Positions 43,313-53,310 of a stretch of DNA of 64,000 nt are shown piece by piece. The position numbers were made by a program, and so were the translations under genes. Each line of letters starts with the position of its first letter. The stretch's first letter is position 1. The notes beneath the pieces are model-generated. The model did no database searches and was not told the origin of the DNA. It saw nothing but the letters and a program-made list of their open reading frames with translations. This DNA comes from Bostrychus sinensis (taxonomy: Eukaryota > Chordata > Actinopteri > Gobiiformes > Eleotridae), in contig CM036242.1 of the NCBI GenBank assembly GCA_020698575.1, forward strand, positions 5,803,254-5,867,253, written 5' to 3'.

Positions 43313-43982
43313 ATGAGGCCTCTCTGCACCTCTACTGTAATACTTAATTCTGTTTATAGCAGCTGCATATTTTGGTGCTCATCATAGTAAAGTAGAGTGT
43401 CATGATCTGTGGACAAGTACAGAAAATAAAGGGGATGATGGCAGTAAAAAGCAGACACTGGGGTATGGCAGACAAAGATCTTTACGTTTAGGAAGCTGCT
43501 GTTGAAGCTGGAGCAGGTTCTGCTCCGTCACTGCTCACGTCTCCAGGTCACTGCTGCACAGGGGCCACAGGACGTCCAGAGCTCACCACAGGAAAAGCTA
43601 CACAGAGACAAGCACAAAGAGAGTACTGCTTTAGGCAATAAATGCTAAACTAAACTAAATAACTAAATAAAAATGTTAATGAAAACTATTTTGAGTGTAA
43701 CTTCCTAGGATTAATCTAGTATGTCCAGAAAGTATTTACTTATAGAAACAATAAATGTAACTTGACAACACTACTGCAGTACAAAAATAAATACTTTACA
43801 TTATAATATGTCTTTAAAATACAGTATGAGTCTTTACAACATTGAGTACTTCTATATTTCTCTGTTAAAGATAGAAACCAGGTAAGATTATTTTACTATA
43901 CACAAGCACCTCCAACCTGTGCCCAGAACTAAAAATGGGCCAATATTAAAAGTGTATAACTGTATACAAAGATACTGAAATA
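43313..43982. other. Unassigned sequence
   Basis: No feature supported. Confidence 0.35.
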
Positions 43983-44566
43983 ATGTTACTGTTTGACAAA
44001 CACGAGGCCATGGTTCTCGACTGGAAAAGGGTGGCTTTCCCTCTCCAGGTCAGAGGAGAGTTCCTGCCTCAAGTGGAGGAGTTTAAGTATCTTGGGGTCT
44101 TGTTCTCAGTGAGGGAAGGATGGAGCATGAGATTGACAGACGGATCGGTGCAGCGTCTGCAATAATGCGGTCGTTGTATCGGTCTGTTGTGGTGAAGAAG
44201 GAGCTGAGCTGAAAGGAAAAGCTCTCAATTTACCATCGATCTAGCTCAGTCACCCGGGAGGAGCTCGGAGTAGAGCCGCTGCTCCTCCACATCGAGAGGA
44301 ATCAGCTGAGGTGGCTCGGGCATCTGTTCCGGATGCCTCCTGGTCGCCTCCCTGGGGAGGTGTTCCGGGCATGTCCCACTGGGAGGAGGCCCCGGGGAAG
44401 ACCTAGGACACACTGGAGGGACGTTGTCTCTCGGCCTGGGAATGCCTTGGGGTCCCCCCTGGTACAGCTGGAGGAAGTGTCGGTGGAGAGGGAAGTCTGG
44501 GCATCTTTGCTTAAACTGCTGTCTCCGCGACCTGGTCCTGGATAAGAGGTAGAAGATGGATGTTTG
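43983..44566 (+). pseudogene. Rex3 (RTE-clade) LINE C-terminus
   Basis: Plus-strand blocks: FLPQVEEFKYLGVLFSV; MRSLYRSVVVKKELS; then, after an internal deletion, VEPLLLHIERNQLRWLGHLF, RMPPGRLPGEVFRACPTGRR and REVWASLLKLLSPRPGPG. This order is diagnostic of Rex3. The GATAAGAGGTAGAAGATGGA at the end is the normal Rex3 tail. The deletion joins the segment after the conserved KLSIY to the last ~100 residues, and there are several frame shifts. Confidence 0.92.
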
Positions 44567-45628
44567 AGAAACAGTTAAAGGGGGTTCTGAAATCAAACAC
44601 TGATATATTAGCTAGATATATCAGAAACAATTAAAACATGTTATTAGTACTAATAATTACAGTTTACTTAAAAATTAGACAGCAAAGGTAAGGTCTTAGT
44701 TGCAAATGTTTTTGGCTTACCCCAAGTTAATGAGCCGAGGGAGATGTCCGTGTAGGTTGAGGTGGGGAGCAGCTGTTAGCATGTTGTTAGCCTTCAGCTA
44801 ATTAGCCTCATCTCTGCTCAGGAGCTGAGTGGGCGGGTTTACGAAGACGTGCTCTCGTTCAAACTGCCCAGGGACGGCCGAGTTACAGTAAAGCTACTCC
44901 CCTTCTGCCCATGTTGGTAATATCCTCTGTAGGACAAGTCAGAAAACCAAAGATGGAGATGCACTGATCAGGGAGCTAAAGCTTAAAACAGGCGGAAGAT
45001 ACGAAAGCTCATTTCAAGTTTTACATAGTTCTGTGTTCCTCACAGACATTTTGTAGTAAAATTGCATCAACAAAAGGTTTAAGTGAAGAGCCTCTCTCTT
45101 CTGCACTCTGCTGCCCTCTTCTCTTTTTACCTTTTTCTTTATGACACCAGTAGAGTACTTATTAAAAAATGTTCTCTCAATCACGTTTTTAAAGGTTGTA
45201 AAATGTGCTGCTGTTCTAGAGGAGACCGAGATTGGTTTAAAAATATGAATAAAAGTATAATCCCCTTCATGAAAATGTCTATTCTAGTGCTGGGTGTCTG
45301 TTTACACAAAGAAACAGCCTAAAATTGCAAATAGGTCAACTTTGGGCCAAGGAAAATTAGGGTTATTTCAGGAAAGATCATCAGAAAAAAAGAGAGCAGC
45401 TAAAATTAACTTTCTTTTAAGTGAGGGGATATACAGAACCAGTGTAGGCAAAGTAGTTACACAATTATAACAAGGCAGAAGTCATTGCAGGACAGCGTGA
45501 TCTAAAAGCTTGAGGTTTTAACAATAATAGAAAAAAAATGCTTTAGGGTTTGAATCTAAGTGAACAGAGTTGAACACACTTTTGTTGGTACATTATATAA
45601 AACAGGGACATGTTTTCGTTTGTCCTTG
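44567..45628. other. Unassigned sequence
   Basis: Nothing supported; TAGCTAGATATATCAG near 44610 is a small palindrome. Confidence 0.35.
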
Positions 45629-46190
45629 CACTGTAAAAAGTCATATAGCCAATAAGTTGTAGTAGCTCCATTCTATAATTTACTTCCACAACAATTATGA
45701 GTTTTGAATTTTAAATCAAATGGTCGTTTAATTTAAAAATGTAAGTAATATTTCCCCCTTAAAAATGTATTTTATTTAAACTTAGTGAAAAGTGTTCATT
45801 CAAATAATAAAGTTAAGTTGTGAATGAGAGAATCAGAGACCATGAGTGAAATCGATAAACTTACACTCTCTTTAGTGTTAAAGTTTCAGGTAAAAATGAC
45901 CACAGCACCATGACACAGGTGAATAGTGCCACACATGACCTGATGTATTAAAGAACTAACACTAAAAAGAAACTGTTTACTCTCAAACTGGACTGGGCAG
46001 TGGTTGAAAACTTTTGGGTCTCTTAAGTTGAACTGTAATACGTAGATAAGTATAATATGCTTTTTTAGGTAAAAGTGTTGTATAGTTATATCTGTAACAA
46101 AAATTGTGCCCAAAAAGATAAAGTTAAAAAACATATATATAACAGAGTCCACATTAGGCATGGTCCAACCATGACTCAGAACCCAAGTGC
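45629..46190 (+). mobile_element. CACTG-family MITE, left two-thirds
   Basis: Starts CACTGTAAAAAGTCATATAG, has inverted core A (45903-45947) and core B (46146-46180), then breaks off. The right arm is absent. Confidence 0.75.
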
Positions 46191-46334
46191 TTTCTAAAGT
46201 GTAATAATAAAAAGAACAGACACAACTAAAAACAAGTTAACAACAACAGTTTTAAACAAGAGTAAAAAATCTCCAACATAAAATCATAAAAATAAGCATA
46301 ATACAAGTGTCTTAATGGAGTACCAAAAGCAAGT

Positions 46335-46990
46335 CTACACAGGTAAGGTTTTTAGCTTAGCTTTGAACAGATACATATCCCTGATGGTCTGTAACTCAAG
46401 CATTAAGTGTTCCAAAGCCTCGGAGCGGCTATAGCAAACAGTTGCTCCGCTGTTTACATTTGGTCCTGGGGACCTCCAGCAGGTGTTGGTCTGCAGACTG
46501 CAGAGCTCTGCTGGGTTTGTGTGCAAATAACAGTTCACATAAATAGAAAGGTGCAAGTCCATGAGTGGCTTTAAAAACAAACAATAAAAGTTTAAAATCC
46601 AGTTTAAAGCGTACCGGGAGCCAGTGGAGGGAGTACAGGACAGGAGTGATGTGTGTGGGCGAGTGTTTGTCAGAAGCCGAGCAGCAGCATTTTGTTCCAG
46701 TTGCAGCTGACTGAGAGTGCACTGCAATAATTAATGCGTGAAGTAACAAAGCATGCGTAGCCTTTTCTAGGTCATTCTGACACGGGAAGGGTTTGACTTT
46801 GGCCAGAAGACGGAGCTGGAAAAAGCTGGTTTTACAGCACTGTCAGTCTGTTTGTCAGGTTTCAGACAGCTGTCAAACTTAACTCCAAAGTTCTTTTACA
46901 ACAGGTTTACAGCAGGGACCAAGAGCAGCAAAATCAGGCACAACATCATCAAACAATTTAGACCCAAACAGCTCTTGCCACAAGGGGATT
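46335..46990 (-). pseudogene. L2-like LINE C-terminus
   Basis: Minus strand: LQLEQNAAARLLTNTRPHTS, then in a neighbouring frame THITPVLYSLHWLPVRFKLD, FKLLLFVFKATHGLAPFYLC and SADQHLLEVPRTK. These are the best-known L2/Maui C-terminal words. A frameshift lies at the PHTS/THITP overlap. Sequence to about 46990 appears to be the preceding part in a degraded state. Confidence 0.85.
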
Positions 46991-47210
46991 AGTCTTAGGT
47001 CAAGCTCTCATATGCTAGCAGCCAAAATGAGTTTCCTCCAAAGGATGGCTGCGCACTTTCTTATGGTAAGATTCTCAGTCACCTAACAAGCTCAGAGTAG
47101 AGGTGCTGCTCCCTCACACAAGAGGCAGAGTTTAGGAAACATGTCCCACCTCTCGATGGGTCAAGGAATAGCTTGGTATGTTCCCTGAGGAGCTGGAGAA
47201 GTTCATTTTA
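46991..47210. other. Unassigned sequence
   Basis: No feature supported. Confidence 0.3.
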
Positions 47211-48130
47211 TTTTATTTTATTTATTTAACCTTTATTTAACCAGGAAAGCCTCATTGAGATTACATTCAGAACCTTGGAATAATACAGTAGAATACTAAA
47301 ATCATTAACATAAAAAACATTAAAATAAATAAAAACCCACAATAAATAATCTAATATAAAAATGTTGTCAGGTAAAACATCTGCAGCACAAGGATTTTTC
47401 TTCCCACACATTTAAGAGCCTCTTAAACATATTTAGTGAAACCAGTTCTTTCAGTTTTAAGTCAGCTTGTAGTTGATTCCAGGAGAAAGGCGCAGCAAAT
47501 CGGAATGACTTTTTTCCCAGCTCAGTCCTGACTCTGGGGACAGACAACAAAAAGAAGCTCTGAGACCTGAGATTATGGTCTCCTGATCTCAGTTGGATGA
47601 AGTCTGTGAGATACTGTGGAAGTAAGACCTAAAACTGCCTTGTAAATAAGGAGATGCCAGTGTTTCAGTCTGCGCAAGGACAAAGAGGAGCAGCCAACTC
47701 TTTCATACAGCAGACAGTGATGTGTGAGGGATTTTAAGTTAGTGATGAACCTCAACACTCCATGGTAAACAGTATCAAGAAGCTCTGAGATGAAGCGTGC
47801 ATAGTACAAAACATCACCATAATCTAACACTGGTAGAAAAGTGGCAGAAACTAGCCTCTTTTTGGCTTCAAAAGAAAGGCAAGATTTTATTCTAAAATAA
47901 AAACCCAACTTTAATTTCAACTTCTTCACCAGCTGGTGAATATGTGAGGTGAAAGAGAGGGACTCATCTATTAAAAATCCAAGATATCTGTAATTAGAGA
48001 CCCGTTCTATTTGAGATCCCTGTAACGTAGTCACAAGCGGCAGATTGTCAGGCTTTGTTTTTGTGTTTGAGAACAACATGAATTTTGTCTTCTCAGCATT
48101 TAACACTAATTTTAGACGATTAAAATTATT
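47211..48130 (-). pseudogene. Non-LTR LINE C-terminal half and tail (unassigned clade)
   Basis: Long open minus-strand frame LVLNAEKTKFMLFSNTKTKP ... NYRYLGFLIDESLSFTSHI ... LPVLDYGDVLYYA ... RFITNLKSLTHHCLLYERVG, then after one frameshift LPQYLTDFIQLRSGDHNLRS and PFSWNQLQADLKLKELVSLN. The LNA.KTK and YLG.L.D motifs are reverse transcriptase thumb motifs. It ends with AATGAGGCTTTCCTGGTTAA ... AAATAAAGG and an AT-rich tail. 5' truncated; one of the least decayed LINE relics here. Confidence 0.85.
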
Positions 48131-48990
48131 CTGAATGAGAGTAAAGCTTGTTGCAATTCATGACCTTGTGAGCAGTGATACAGGCCCAGAGAAAGCAGTA
48201 TAAATGGGTTAGTGGGGAGCAGAAAACTAGATTGGAGGTCCAGCTTAAAACAGCTTAGTTCTGTAGAGATTCAAAGTTGTTTTTGTATTAACGTTGCACT
48301 AAAACACATTGTCCTGCCAGCACAGCGCGGAGACGTCGTGCCTGTGGGTCCAGGACAGCCACACACGTCTGGTACCAACAATTAAACTCTGCTGGATGGA
48401 GATTAAATTTGCTTTCAGTGAAATTACAAAAGCAACATTCTTATAGATCCCATTATCTAATTTTTTCCTTAAACACAACATTCCAACATCTCACTACTGG
48501 CATTTCCTATAATGTCATCCCTCCAGCATCTGTAAAAAAAGGTTCTTTTTTTTTCCTGAAAGTATCCTAAAAACCACAGTGACATTGAGATAGAAGTTTG
48601 TTTTGCAAAATGAGGCGGCTATTGAAGAGCCAGACCCTGAGTAAACTCTGAGGGGTAGAGGACAGGACAGGCTGTGTTTTCAGGATAATGGTCAACTTCT
48701 GTCACAGTCTGGGCTTCCTTCACACTTCAGAGGATTTAAAGTTTCATCTTGTACTTGCCATAAAACTGTGTGTCCAGCTGTATGCATTTACTGTCAGAGC
48801 GAACTGGAGTAGGTCTGGAACCCCTTCTACACAAAGCAGCTTCCACCCTAATCATGCTTTCTGATAAATGGGGCACACTGTAAAATGTTTTCTGTCAAAT
48901 CACAATAAAAAATATGCGAAACTGAAACTAGTACCTAGTGATTTGATGTGATTTCACAAAAAAACATTTTAAAGAAAATCAGAGACCACT
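48131..48990. other. Unassigned sequence
   Basis: No exon, repeat boundary or element recognised. Confidence 0.35.
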
Positions 48991-48992
48991 GC

Positions 48993-49050
48993 TGCAGCAG
49001 TAGCTCAGAAGGTAGAGCCGTTTGCCCACTACCTGGAAGGTTATGTGACA
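48993..49050 (+). mobile_element. tRNA-like SINE head fragment
   Basis: GCAGTAGCTCAGAAGGTAGA fits a tRNA 5' half with an A box (TAGCTCAGAAGG). The B-box position reads GGTTATGTGAC, a poor match, and no cloverleaf closes. Best read as the degraded head of a tRNA-derived SINE, not a tRNA gene. Confidence 0.4.
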
Positions 49051-49989
49051 GATTTATTATTATCTACGAGGAGGAGATGGGGCCTGCTTGCACAACAACG
49101 CTGGCCAGGAAAATGCAACATCATCCTGCCCATGATTCATATTTACACAAAAGCGCTGACGTGTGAATAAAACTTAAGTAAAGTGTAATACCCTAATTTT
49201 TTCAGCAAACTACGCTGTGGTGTGTGCGCTCATTTATGCGTTATGACTTTACTGCAAACTTTAATGAAAGAACAAAAAATATAAGATGGAAAAACTTTAT
49301 TTTTCGAAGCCAAACAAGTACACACACAATCTATTTACACAGTTTACAATGCCCAGGATCAATCAGTGCCTGTACTACACCATCCCATCCTGCCAAGCCA
49401 CAGTGCCCTCAGGAGAGTTAAAGTTAAAGTTAGAGAAAGTGTTCCTCACACTACATGCCTCCCTAGATGCCCTGTTTCCTCGCATGTTTCTCACAGGTGC
49501 CATGTGTCTCCCAAGCTGCTCAGCATCATCCAGCATCCTCTGGTTTTCAGTGGGGGTGAGCAAGAAATTGTGGCAGCAACAACAAGCGTGTCCACATTTT
49601 CTGGAAGCAGGTTGATTCTGTGATTGAAAATCCTCCATCTAGATGAAAGAATGCCAAAGACATTTTCCACCACCATTCTTGCCCTGGGCAGCCTGCAGTT
49701 AAAATTCTTCTTTCTGTGAGTGAGGTTCTGTCCCGGGTATGGTTTCATCAGGTATGGCTTCAGTGGAAATGCTGCATCACCCACCATGACAAAAGGCACC
49801 ACAGCAGCAGCACCAGGTAGGCGGCATTACATGGAACATGAAGAGTACCACTCTCTGTTTCCTCTTCTCAGACCTGATCCAGTATAGATCCCTCCATCAC
49901 TGGTTCTCCCAAAGTCCCCCACTTGTATGACACGAAACCTGTAGTTTGCGTCCACAAGAGCAACAGCACTCAGGGAGTGGTGAGTGTTG

Positions 49990-50393
49990 GTATATTGTAC
50001 TGTTGTAAATGTGCTTCTGACTGATGTTCCATTTGGTTCACCCATCTCTGAAGGAAACAGCTGTTTTCTCTCTGATTCTGTTACTGTACAAGTTTTATTT
50101 CCTGTGTTTAATGTGAAGTTTACTGAAGGACAACATAGTTCTGAAATGTGTTTTTTTTTTTAAATACACCGGCTTTGCTAGCTGGTGAATACAGTTTGTG
50201 TGAATGGGTGTATGTGTTGGTGGGTTTGGATAGATGCTGCATGTGGAAGCGACAGGGGTAGTGGCTTTTATATGTTGTTGTATATATGTAAATATTCCTT
50301 GTTGACCCCTCCCCCCGAGGACTGCAGATAGAAATTAGCTGTAAAGCTAGAGTCTGGTACAAGCAACATTGTCCTAATAAATGAATAAATGAA
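49990..50393. other. Unidentified insertion in the Harbinger transposase
   Basis: The coding relic breaks after KKTSSIVL (minus strand, about 50393) and resumes at SLSAVALVDA (about 49990). The intervening 400 bp has no open frame and includes AATAAATGAATAAATGAATG near 50376, which looks like a retroposon tail or microsatellite. Family not recognised. Confidence 0.5.
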
Positions 50394-50584
50394 TGAAATG
50401 AGCACAATACTAGAAGTCTTTTTATGGTTAAAGTATTGGCTTCCGGACAGTGGCAGTGCTTGGATGTGGACATGTTTTCCATCAGTAGCCCCCAAACAGT
50501 TTGCGAAGTTCCACTTTTTCCAGAATCCCTGTGCCACTTCTCACCATGTTTCTTTTGTTGGACATGGTAGAAATCCATCACTGA

Positions 50585-51345
50585 CTTCTCAGATTCAGAT
50601 TCAGATTCAGAAAACTTTATTGATCCCAGAGGGCAATTCATTTGCAGCATTCTCAGAGCAGTTCTCACTTCTCACGTACACACAAACACACAGTGTGCCA
50701 GTTTATTACAGACACAAGTGGAACTCAAAAAACAATAAAAGAACAATATATATATTACAGTGTAAAACCTCGAAGAACATGACAAAATTTAGCAATTTAA
50801 TAGCTGAAGGCACAAAAGAATTGGAGAACCGGTTAGTCTTCCGTACCGGAGCATAAAATCGACGCCCTGAAGGCATCAAGATAAAATCAGGAGTCAGAGG
50901 ATGGAGGAGGCACTTGGCTTTGCTCAGCACTCGCTCCTCCCACAGAGAACGCAGCTCCCTAAGTTTAACCCCTGTGATTTTTGAGCAGGTTTTTACAATG
51001 TTCTGCAGTTTGATTTTATCTTTCAAGGACAGGGACTGGAACCAGCAAATGAAGGAAAAAGTGAGCAGACTTTCAATAAAAGAACAATAAAATTTGTTGA
51101 GGATAGTTCAGAGAGAGAGAGTTCAGTTTTCTCAACAGGTACATTCTCTGCTGCCCTCGTTTAACAATGGTTTCAGTGTTTAGTTCAAATTTCAATTTAT
51201 TGTCCAACACAGTGCCCAGATATTTGTAACTATCGACAATTTCGACAACATCACTGTGGATGACACTAACACTGTGGGAAGGTTTTAGCAACATTCAAAT
51301 CCAGATAGTTGTCCTCACACCATTGGACAAATAGCTCAATAGCAG
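50585..51345 (-). pseudogene. Rex1/Babar-like LINE 3' end inserted in Harbinger
   Basis: Minus-strand blocks: FVQWCEDNYLDLNVAKT; VEIVDSYKYLGTVLDNKLKF; RGQQRMYLLRKLNSLSL; LRELRSLWEERVLSKAKCLL; DFILMPSGRRFYAPVRKTNR and NSFVPSAIKLLN. The SGRR...KTNR.SNSF.P.AI.LLN end is typical of Rex1-like proteins. The 3' end ATTGCCCTCTGGGATCAATA then AAG and a (TCTGAA)n tail is also typical. One frameshift (about 51073) and 5' truncation in the palm. It interrupts the transposase between the N-terminal domain and the catalytic core. Confidence 0.88.
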
Positions 51346-51510
51346 CTCAGACCATGGACAGAGTGTCTCACTGTTGTGTGGCCAAGGCGATAGTTGAAAG
51401 CCAAACTGATGAATGAGTCTCCAGAGGCCAAGTATCTGTGAGTGAAAAAAATTAAAAAAAACTTTAAAGTTTGTAATTCATTTTTTGGGTATTTTATTTT
51501 CTTTTTCAGT

Positions 51511-51862
51511 TGATCTTTGCAAGACAAAACGGAAGGCACTGAAAGACGCTTTTGTAAAAAGCAGAAAGAGGTCAACACAACCAAGTGCTTCTGCTGGTGG
51601 CCAACATCAGCATTGGAAATTAAAAAAAAAAAGTCCTTCCTGTTACCCCATATACAGCCTAGAAGGTATGTATTAATGTATGCATAACTATCCTGTTTAA
51701 CTGTGAATGTATGTAATAATATAACTATAACTGGTGCTCCTCACTCGGCCTCAGGATTGGAGGAACCTCCAGTTACGACAGCGTCTGCCTCATCACCTGT
51801 GTCCTCTGTGTCACTGCCTTCAACCAGCACTCAGTCAGAGACCTGCAGCTCATGGAGTCCTA
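51511..51862 (+). pseudogene. MADF-domain accessory protein of Harbinger, two exons
   Basis: Exon 51511-51665 follows a TTTTTCAG acceptor and reads DLCKTKRKALKDAFVKSRKR, then a serine-rich linker with QHWKLK and, one frame over in an A-run, SFLLPHIQPR. This is the second half of a MADF domain (W-x-x-L-R-D/K-x-F...W-x-x...SFL.P.I..R). It ends at GAAG|GTATGT. Exon 51755-51862 after GGCCTCAG reads EEPPVTTASASSPVSSVSLP and STSTQSETCSSW, a Ser/Pro linker usual in these proteins. The partner would help target and bind DNA in transposition. The first exon is missing, and a MITE cuts the second exon at 51863. Confidence 0.75.
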
Positions 51863-52286
51863 CACAGTAAGTTGCCAAGTGTTAAATTAACACTCTCAGC
51901 TTACCTATGTTCCCATGTGTTAAATTTACTTTTTACTCCAGTGTTGAAATTTCAGTGTAAAAATGAACACATGATCTAATTTTTTAAAGCAAAAAGGAAT
52001 GCATTTTTATTGCACTCACTCACATTCTTAAATGGGCAGTGGTTGAAACAGTTACTTCTTTATTGTCACTTTAGTAAACTTTGTGTTGCTGGGGTAATGC
52101 TGAAAGCAGATTAATCTGTAGATAAAAATAATTTAACATCATGTTGAACTTTGTCTTTGCTTAAACAAACAAACCTTTCAGCAATACCTAAACTCCAGTA
52201 TATAACATGGTCCTGGCCACATCAGTCATGGTGCAAACATGACTCAGACAAAGAGTGACAAACATAACTCCTGCATTAACTAGAGC

Positions 52287-52991
52287 CCGCTGCTCGACAC
52301 AGTATCGATCTTTTGAAGCGGAAGTGTTTCAAGGGGAGTGATTCGAGCAGGATTCGAGTCCTGCTTAAGATCACATGATCACAGCAAGCGAGGCCTCGTT
52401 TCTGTTAGGGCTAACTAAAAGGACCCAAGTGTAGACACAAGACTGAAGAAAAGGTGAGTATTTATTGTCCAAAATTGTAGGAGGTAAGCTGGATCTTTGG
52501 AGGAGCAGGTAAGGCGGATCTCTGGCTGGAGTCTTCAAAAAACAGGCAGGAACTAAAAAACAGGAGACGAAGGTAAGTTACAGGATTTTCAGATACGTAC
52601 AAAATACTCAAACAGAGTGGCCACGTGCTGTTCACCGTCAGGCTGAAGGAACAATCTGGCAGAGTCAGTCTGGAGAGCTGGATACAAGTAGCAGCAGCTT
52701 GATTGAAGATGAGCAACAGGTGAGTCTGGTTGCTGCAGCCAGGAGACTCCGCCCACACACATACACACAGGGAAAAGAAGGGAGGGGAAAAAGAAACAGG
52801 GAAGCCAGAGTCACAGCCAGAGGCATGACAGTTTCGTTTTTTTCATGTACTCCAATGGGACGCAGTTCTCACAGACAGCCAACAGATGTCACTATTCAGT
52901 CTGTAATAAATGCTTCGAGCAGTGTGTCATTCTTGAGCCAGCTGTGTCAAAGTGGTTCATTGCTTCATGAGACGTCAATTTCACCATCACT
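52287..52991. mobile_element. hAT MITE inserted in the MITE, itself holding a solo LTR
   Basis: The octamer ACTAGAGC is exact on both sides (52279-52286, 52992-52999). The right end, in reverse complement, AGTGATGGTGAAATTGACGT, resembles the 660-bp hAT family; the left end CCGCTGCTCGACACAGTATC is more diverged. Without the LTR it is about 272 bp. No coding. Confidence 0.75.
52403..52830 (-). mobile_element. Solo LTR, 428 bp
   Basis: TGTTAG...CATGACA ends and an exact 5-bp duplication GTTTC (52398-52402, 52831-52835). On the minus strand it begins TGTCATGCCTC and has GGACAATAAATACTCACC near its 3' end, an LTR-like polyadenylation signal. No internal retroelement genes lie on either side, so it is a recombination remnant. 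The parent could be a Ty3/gypsy-type or endogenous-retrovirus-type element; the LTR alone does not decide. Confidence 0.85.
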
Positions 52992-53310
52992 ACTAGAGCT
53001 CTGTTCCTGTGACTTTACTGTTTATTTTTAAGGTGTCTGAGTTCTGTGGGAGGCATGGTTGCACCATGACTGCTGTGGACAGGACCATGTTATGCACTGG
53101 ATTTTAAATACAGCTGAAAGTCTTTTTAGAAATTTAACTTGAAAAAACACAACTTCCAAGCATCTTCATACAACGTTCACTTAAGTATCATTTAAAGAAG
53201 TAAAGCATTCAAGCACTGCCTATTCAATGTCTGAGTCCATTATACTTGTGCTTAGCTTAAACAGATGAGATCATGTGTGGCATTGTTCACCAGTGTCATG
53301 GTGCTGTGTA

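Larger units (their letters stand above)
49378..51442 (-). pseudogene. Harbinger (HARBI1-like) transposase, interrupted and frameshifted
   Basis: The DDE transposase would cut and paste the element together with its MADF/Myb-type partner. Minus-strand blocks: RYLASGDSFISLAFNYRLGH (N-terminal helical domain) preceded by a TTTTTCACTCACAG acceptor; FWKKWNFANCLGATDGKHVH, with the first catalytic Asp; ALVDANYRFRVIQVGDFGRT and SDGGIY; VMVGDAAFPLKPYLMKPYPG, with the second Asp; RMVVENVFGILSSRWRIFNH, with the catalytic Glu; NFLLTPTENQRMLDDAEQLG; and the C-terminal SPEGTVAWQDGMV. All three catalytic residues survive, but two insertions and at least three frameshifts (near 49610, 49815 and 49855) kill it. 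The first coding exon is missing at the right. Confidence 0.9.
49295..51862. mobile_element. PIF/Harbinger transposon with divergent transposase and MADF genes, heavily invaded
   Basis: A HARBI1-type transposase runs leftward (51442 to 49378) and a MADF-type accessory protein runs rightward from 51511, the two-gene arrangement known for Harbinger elements. Insertions: a Rex1 LINE (about 50585-51345) and an unknown block (about 49990-50393) in the transposase, and a MITE at 51863 in the second MADF exon. A transposase-strand AATAAA lies near 49300. I could not find the terminal repeats, so the outer boundaries are those of the coding relics. Confidence 0.8.
51863..53310. mobile_element. CACAG-type MITE with nested hAT and solo LTR
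   Basis: Begins at TA|CACAGTAAGTTGCCAAGTGT within the MADF exon. It has core B at 52214-52248, an inverted core B at 53045-53080 and core A at 53263-53306. Without the hAT it would be about 730 bp. The right terminal repeat is not visible, so the right border is approximate. The cores on both sides of the hAT show that the flanks belong to one element. Confidence 0.65.

Noticed and set aside
44246..44596. 116-codon minus-strand frame
   Set aside because: Antisense to the Rex3 coding relic, which has clear protein motifs on the plus strand.
48993..49050. tRNA gene
   Set aside because: A-box-like sequence is present but the B box is poor and no cloverleaf can be closed; better explained as a SINE head.
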